DNA of 64,000 nt, from positions 868,001-932,000 of the forward strand of contig JBLWXV010000001.1 in assembly GCA_048267245.1 (NCBI GenBank), written 5' to 3'. The notes below the pieces were generated by a model, which was given only the letters and a program-made list of their open reading frames with translations, searched no databases and was not told the DNA's origin. This document shows positions 59,691 through 64,000 of this stretch, piece by piece. Source of the DNA: JBLWXV01 sp048267245. GTDB lineage: Bacteria; Bdellovibrionota; Bacteriovoracia; Bacteriovoracales; Bacteriovoracaceae. The translations under genes were made by a program, and so were the position numbers. Within the stretch, counting starts at the first letter, position 1. The number at the start of each line of letters is the position of its first letter.

Positions 59691-60488
59691 CTAGATCTCG
59701 ATTCTTAAAGCGCAGTGATCGGAGATAAAGCGTTGATAGTGGGCATACTCGTTATATGGATAGGGAGTATTTTCTTGGTTGCATGGCCCATATACATTTA
59801 TTGACTTAACTTCTATGTCTCTAGACCAGGCGCGATCAAAAGTGTGGGGGTTCCTTCCAAGAAATGTGGGGTGAGCAGGAGATCTAGAGACAAAATTATA
59901 TTGCTGTAGGAAACTGCTCATCTGCGCTTCATCTCCTTCAAAAGTATTGAAGTCTCCAATTGCAATTACCTTTTGTTGAAGATCGGCCCCTGTTGCAAGC
60001 ATATAAAGTTGGGTGATGCGAGTCTCTAGTTCTTCGCGCCCCGCCTTGAGATGAATACCTACAACGCTTAGAAGCCCTCCTTGGTATTTAATTTGAGCAA
60101 TAGGAGCGGCCCTGAGTCCTGGATTTCCCAGTTGAACGCTATAGTCCACCGCCATGCCTTCAAGAAGTTCTGGTCGGGCGCAAATGAGGATATATTGATG
60201 GAATTTGGCCGCACTGTCGTAGGTGAAGCATTGGTGACTTTTAAAAAGCGCCATAAGTTTTGTGGGCGAGGTGATTTCTTGAAAGATGTAAATATCACTT
60301 GGAGGCAACTTGTTGCGGAGAAAGTCCTCTAGAAAAGCGTCGCGATACTCATGGGATTGATCTCCTGTGATCACACCTCCTCTTCCATACCACTCAATAT
60401 TAAGTGAGGTAAGGCTGAGTGCCTGTGCTTGATAACTTAGGCAGAGACCAAAAATGAGAGTGAAGAGAGAGCGGATAATTGTTTTCAT
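59691..60488 (-). CDS. Secreted endonuclease/exonuclease/phosphatase-family protein
   Basis: The 265-residue product has a signal peptide ending at AQALS. EEP motifs are LTSLNIEWYG, IYIFQEIT, VVGIHLKAG, IAIGDFNTFEGD and ISDHCAL. It is a compact DNase I-like or phosphatase-type enzyme outside the cytoplasm. It is the second exported EEP protein in the window. AAGGAGAA precedes the ATG. Confidence 0.88.
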   Translation of the reverse strand: MKTIIRSLFTLIFGLCLSYQAQALSLTSLNIEWYGRGGVITGDQSHEYRDAFLEDFLRNKLPPSDIYIFQEITSPTKLMALFKSHQCFTYDSAAKFHQYILICARPELLEGMAVDYSVQLGNPGLRAAPIAQIKYQGGLLSVVGIHLKAGREELETRITQLYMLATGADLQQKVIAIGDFNTFEGDEAQMSSFLQQYNFVSRSPAHPTFLGRNPHTFDRAWSRDIEVKSINVYGPCNQENTPYPYNEYAHYQRFISDHCALRIEI

Positions 60489-60529
60489 AGATTCTCCTTT
60501 CTTTGGGAACCTAGCTAAAGGCTGCTCTC

Positions 60530-60581
60530 TTGAATAATATATAAATAGGCATTAATATATTCCATTATGGAATATATTAAT
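60530..60581 (+). promoter_or_regulatory. LysR gene promoter and 31-bp palindrome over the start codon
   Basis: TTGAAT at 60530 and TAATAT at 60553 are 17 bp apart, and the ATG is eight bases after the -10 box. A perfect palindrome with 15-base arms (60551-60565 and 60567-60581) around one T covers the -10 and the first five codons. Confidence 0.7.
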
Positions 60582-61445
60582 CTCAATAACCTTCGCTCCT
60601 TCTTCTATGTTGCCAAATTTTCAAGCTTTTCCATCGCCGCGAGAGAACTCTCTATTCAGCAGCCTGCGCTAAGTAAGAATGTGAAGTCACTTGAAGAAGA
60701 GCTCGATGTTAGGCTCTATGCTCGGGTAGGGCGAGGAATTGAGCTCACCGATGAAGGTCGCTATATTTTTGCCCGCGCCAGTGAGATTTTTGATCAGGTA
60801 GGTCAAATTATTCGCTATTCAAAGAATCAAGATATCCCGCTTAAAGAAAGTGTTCAAATCGCTTGCAGTGATGTCATCGCCTCAATGGTTGCCCCAAGTA
60901 TCCTGCGCGACCTAAGTGATAAATTCCCTAGTATGAGACCAGTTGTCTCAACGGGTAAGGTTCAGGAGTTATTATCACTCATTAAAGAGGGCAAGGTTAG
61001 TGGAGGGGCCTTCTTTCATTTGCCAAAGAAAATGAGTGGTGTCACGGTGGTGAGTCGGGTTGCTGTTGAATTCAAATTAGTAATTGGAAGTGCTTATCAG
61101 CACTCGCACAAGGTTCGTACCTCATTTATTGGCTCTCGAGAGGTGGACGATCCTGAAAATATCAAATTTCCCACCGTCGAGCGCATGAAGAATTATTGGC
61201 CTGATACCCAGATTCGCTATTCGAGTAATTCACTTATGGGCCACCTAGAAATGGTGAAGGCCGGTCTGGGAGTGGCGATTCTCCCTAACTTCTTGGTCAG
61301 GGAAGAATTGCGCCTGGGAGTACTTAAAGAAGTTCTTCCAGATGAAGAATTTATCTTCGACTTAAAAATTGTCAAAAGATCTAAGGGAGAGATGTCAGAG
61401 TACGCGGTGGATTTTTTTAAACGAATTGCGAAGGAAGTTCTCTAG
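60567..61445 (+). CDS. LysR-family transcriptional regulator
   Basis: The 292-residue product has an N-terminal wHTH (NNLRSFFYVAKFSSFSIAAR, then ELSIQQPALSKNVKSLEEEL, residues 7-46) and a C-terminal periplasmic-binding-type effector domain with LLSLIKEGKVSGGAFF and GLGVAILPNF. It probably autoregulates through the palindrome that covers its start codon. Its neighbour on the other strand is an EEP protein gene. The effector is unknown. Confidence 0.95.
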   Translation: MEYINLNNLRSFFYVAKFSSFSIAARELSIQQPALSKNVKSLEEELDVRLYARVGRGIELTDEGRYIFARASEIFDQVGQIIRYSKNQDIPLKESVQIACSDVIASMVAPSILRDLSDKFPSMRPVVSTGKVQELLSLIKEGKVSGGAFFHLPKKMSGVTVVSRVAVEFKLVIGSAYQHSHKVRTSFIGSREVDDPENIKFPTVERMKNYWPDTQIRYSSNSLMGHLEMVKAGLGVAILPNFLVREELRLGVLKEVLPDEEFIFDLKIVKRSKGEMSEYAVDFFKRIAKEVL

Positions 61446-62166
61446 GTGTGATCTTTGCTCTAAAGACAATTTTTGCGTCACTCTTTCTCCTGCCTTGAAA
61501 GATGTGCTCCTCAGCTTCGATTTCAATCTCATCACCCAGATGAGTTTCGGCCAAGAAATTGATTTGGTATTCACCGATGACGTGATTTGTGTGCAGACGG
61601 TAATCAATTGCGTTTAAGATCCACTCTGCATATTTTGTATTGTTAACGTGCTTATTCATATCGAGATCACTTGAGCGAACGCGAAGTTGATCAATGAGTT
61701 GAGGTGAATTGGGGAGCACAACTTTCTCTGGTTCGATATTGAGCGAGAGAGTGTGACTCTCTGGGTAAGTGGTGTTTTCAAGGTTGGGGCGTGTGGGTCG
61801 TCTGGTCGCTGCATCGAGAACCATCCAGGTACTCACACAGTGGCCAAGTCGCTCTTGACCAACAAAGACTTCAAAGTCTCTCACCGCGGCCATTCCCTCC
61901 AGGGGTCTGGGCCAAGTTTTAATGGTGATCTCTTCTCGCCATCTGGGCCAGCGATCCATGTGCAGGCCCTGTCTTGTGAGGACCCAAAACTTTTGATCCC
62001 TCGTCATTTTCTCGTGCCCAAGACCAAGCGCTTGAGCGTGAAGACCTGCGGCATCTTGTAGAATATTAAGTAGCCCCACGAGACCCAGTCTCTTATGGGA
62101 GTTGACCAAAAATGTACTAACTTCGTATTCTTTGATAAAGACTGGATTCATTGGTTCAAGCTTCAC
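61417..62166 (-). CDS. Acyl-ACP thioesterase
   Basis: The 249-residue frame starts at GTG 62166; ATG 62151 is possible. It has two hot-dog repeats, the second with RSSDLDMNKHVNNTKYAEWI (catalytic Asn and His region) and the first with GLHAQALGLGHEKM and WVLTRQGLHMDRWPRW. It releases free fatty acids from ACP. It overlaps the LysR gene by 29 bases at the 3' end. Confidence 0.93.
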   Translation of the reverse strand: MKLEPMNPVFIKEYEVSTFLVNSHKRLGLVGLLNILQDAAGLHAQALGLGHEKMTRDQKFWVLTRQGLHMDRWPRWREEITIKTWPRPLEGMAAVRDFEVFVGQERLGHCVSTWMVLDAATRRPTRPNLENTTYPESHTLSLNIEPEKVVLPNSPQLIDQLRVRSSDLDMNKHVNNTKYAEWILNAIDYRLHTNHVIGEYQINFLAETHLGDEIEIEAEEHIFQGRRKSDAKIVFRAKITPRELPSQFV

Positions 62167-62198
62167 TGATTGGTGAGCTTCTGTAAATAGATTATACG

Positions 62199-64000
62199 AT
62201 GATCAAACTGCCTATCGACTCTCATTTAAGTGAAATTGCAAAAGCTCTCAATGAGAGTGAGGCGGTAGTGATTGAAGCCCCTCCAGGCACCGGTAAGACG
62301 ACGCGAGTGCCTGCTCACCTGGCCTTTGATTTGGGTCTTCGCGTGATTGTCTTAGAGCCTCGTCGAATTGCGGCCAGTCAATCTGCCCTGAGAGTGGCCA
62401 GTGAACGCGGGCTTACTCATGGGATTGAAGTTGGTCACGCCTTTAGAAATGAAGCCAAGTGGGGCGAGAGGACTCAATTGCTCTTTGCGACTGAGGGAAC
62501 GTTTCTTTCTCTTTACAGTAAAAATGCTTTTGACTACGACGTGGTTGTGATTGATGAATTTCACGAGCGCCATCTCGATGGTGACTTCGCTTTGGCGCTT
62601 CTAAGTGCGCAGAGTAAAAAAATCATTGTCATGTCGGCCACACTTGATGGACTAGATCTAGAGGGGCACTTTAGACGTTTAGATAAGAGTGTGATCAGAG
62701 TCGAAGTTAAGGCGCCACTCTTTGAATGTGAATTACGTTACTTGGAAAATATTCCAAGTGTTCTCTCGGTGGCGCTTGAGAGAAAAGTGATGAACGCCCT
62801 AGAAGAGGCGCTTGACTTTGGTGGTGATATTCTCGTCTTTCTTCCTGGTGTGCGTGAAATTGAGAGCACCAAGCGCTTGATTGAACAAAGTGATATGGAA
62901 GTATGCGTGACACCTCTACACGGTCGATTAGAAATCAAAGAGCAGGCTCGAGCCTTTGAACCTTCAAAATTAACAAAAGTTATTCTTGCCACCAATGTGG
63001 CCGAGAGCTCGCTCACCGTTCCAGGAGTTCGAGTGGTTATTGATAGCGGCATTTCAAAGGAAGTGCAGTGGTCTTCGTGGAGTCGAGTTTCGCAATTAAA
63101 GGAAATAAAGATCGCTAAGAGCAATGCTATTCAACGAATGGGACGGGCAATTCGTGAGGGCAATGGCCTTTGCCTGCGCCTCTACGCAAAGCTTGACTTT
63201 GACTCTAGAGCGCTCAGTGTGAAACCCGAGATTGAGCGCACAGGACTTGAGGCGATTAGACTACGCCACCTCGAAATGGGTTCACCGATCTGCGAGTGGT
63301 TTGAAGCCCCTAATGATAAGAGCTGGCAAGAGGCACTTGAAGGATTGCGGGCGATTGGCGCCTATTCTGAGATTGATCAGCAGCTCACCCCCATTGGCCA
63401 GAAGATGGCGGGACTTCCCCTGGAGCCAGAGTGGGCGCGTGCACTGCTTGAGTTAGAGAATTTTGGAAAAGTGACGCGAAGAGATTTTGCCCGCTATCTC
63501 GCGCGCCGAGGTGTGCAGCGAGAGTCTGAGATTGCGCAGCTAATGAATCGAAACTTGAGTAAAGAGGCCGAAGCTCAGGTCGATTTAGGCCGAGTACTTA
63601 TCGCTGGCTTTATCCGCTCATTAGGCAGAGTGCGCTCTCACGATATTGTGAGCGCTTCGGGGATTATCTTAAAACTCTCTCATCAAGTTTCCTCAGTTGT
63701 TCACGAGGGAGATTGGGGGCTTATTTTAGAAGTAGATGGGCGGGGAAGAGTTCAAGATTTTTGCGTTATCGAGAGTGACTGGATATATGAACTCGATCCT
63801 CTGCCAATTGAAGAAAAGCTTGATATTAAGCTCGATGAAAAGAGAGGTTTGTGCCTCATTGATCAATTGAGTGTGGGGGCCCTAAGCCTAGAAGATAATC
63901 TAACTCCAGTGACCATGGACCAGGTTCCACAAGAACTTAAAGCCAAGGCTTCGCAGTTACTTGCAAAGATGAATGAGCAGGCATTAACGCAGCTCAAGCA
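62199..64000 (+). CDS. hrpB: HrpB-like DEAH-box helicase, 3' end outside window
   Basis: The frame starts at ATG 62199 and stays open to the window end (600 codons seen). Motifs: EAPPGTGKTTRVPAH (Walker A), LEPRRIAASQSA, VVIDEFHERHLDGD (DEFH), VMSATLDG, ILATNVAESSLTVPG and AIQRMGRAIREGNGLCLRLY. The motif order and the HrpB-type layout fit an ATP-dependent RNA helicase-like protein of uncertain role. No ribosome site is visible, with TAGATT five bases upstream, so it may be leaderless. The usual product is about 800 residues. Confidence 0.9.
   Translation, partial: MIKLPIDSHLSEIAKALNESEAVVIEAPPGTGKTTRVPAHLAFDLGLRVIVLEPRRIAASQSALRVASERGLTHGIEVGHAFRNEAKWGERTQLLFATEGTFLSLYSKNAFDYDVVVIDEFHERHLDGDFALALLSAQSKKIIVMSATLDGLDLEGHFRRLDKSVIRVEVKAPLFECELRYLENIPSVLSVALERKVMNALEEALDFGGDILVFLPGVREIESTKRLIEQSDMEVCVTPLHGRLEIKEQARAFEPSKLTKVILATNVAESSLTVPGVRVVIDSGISKEVQWSSWSRVSQLKEIKIAKSNAIQRMGRAIREGNGLCLRLYAKLDFDSRALSVKPEIERTGLEAIRLRHLEMGSPICEWFEAPNDKSWQEALEGLRAIGAYSEIDQQLTPIGQKMAGLPLEPEWARALLELENFGKVTRRDFARYLARRGVQRESEIAQLMNRNLSKEAEAQVDLGRVLIAGFIRSLGRVRSHDIVSASGIILKLSHQVSSVVHEGDWGLILEVDGRGRVQDFCVIESDWIYELDPLPIEEKLDIKLDEKRGLCLIDQLSVGALSLEDNLTPVTMDQVPQELKAKASQLLAKMNEQALTQLK

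Noticed and set aside
1..64000. CRISPR arrays, insertion sequences, rRNA or tmRNA
   Set aside because: I looked for regularly spaced repeats, transposase motifs and RNA gene signatures and saw none apart from the single tRNA.

Overview
The window looks like a chromosomal segment of a predatory delta-type bacterium, most likely Bdellovibrionota and perhaps Bacteriovorax-like. This is an inference from gene content: many secreted proteins and lipoproteins of unknown family, several exported nucleases (HNH, S1/P1, two endonuclease/exonuclease/phosphatase proteins), a trypsin-like lipoprotein protease, many sigma-54-type promoters with NtrC-family activators, and Gram-negative outer-membrane features. 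No rRNA or marker gene in the window fixes the taxon.

Layout. Bases 1-5053 hold a truncated ATP-grasp gene, a 1184-residue lipoprotein that appears to fuse ATP-grasp, amidoligase-like and ATP-grasp domains, and a convergent secreted protein with a possible permuted papain-like fold. Bases 5116-6679 encode an NtrC-type response regulator coupled to a 70-residue stand-alone histidine-kinase-dimerisation-like protein. Divergent from it, a sigma-54 promoter with a dyad at about -109 precedes a five-gene operon of exported coiled-coil proteins and lipoproteins (6872-11416). Two REC-type regulators and several secreted proteins follow (11517-14988).

Bases 15086-24950 are an integrated element of about 9.9 kb. 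It is bounded by a perfect 21-bp direct repeat that contains the 3' end of an intact tRNA-Pro(GGG) gene (24936-25010). It carries an Sm-like protein, a tyrosine integrase, an excisionase-type HTH protein, a Rep-like protein, a noncoding region packed with perfect hairpins, a ribbon-helix-helix protein, a serine recombinase, an AadA-like nucleotidyltransferase, an orphan terminase-small-subunit-like protein and an ImmA/Xre regulatory pair. The gene set resembles a phage satellite.

The host part resumes with a secreted protease, an outer-membrane barrel protein and a sigma-54-type stress operon (glycine-zipper protein, Cu/Zn superoxide dismutase, DUF2383 protein, glutamate dehydrogenase). Then come a GIY-YIG protein, a glycosyltransferase, FadD, a 1557-residue exported protein with its own sigma-54-type promoter, further secreted proteins, and a leuS-metG-HD-domain operon. 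Next are ribosomal protein L25, CoaD, a protein kinase, and a second NtrC-like activator with a degenerate receiver followed by tandem dyads and a sigma-54 promoter. The right end has pyrophosphatase, S1/P1 nuclease, radical SAM, glycosyltransferase, PurT, an O-methyltransferase, a LysR regulator with a very large palindrome at its start codon, an acyl-ACP thioesterase and a truncated HrpB-like helicase.

Two regulatory themes recur. Sigma-54-type -24/-12 elements lie upstream of secreted or stress genes, and many genes have a -10 box only 5-8 nt before the start codon, which suggests leaderless mRNAs. All promoter, operator and fold assignments were made by eye and are inferences.
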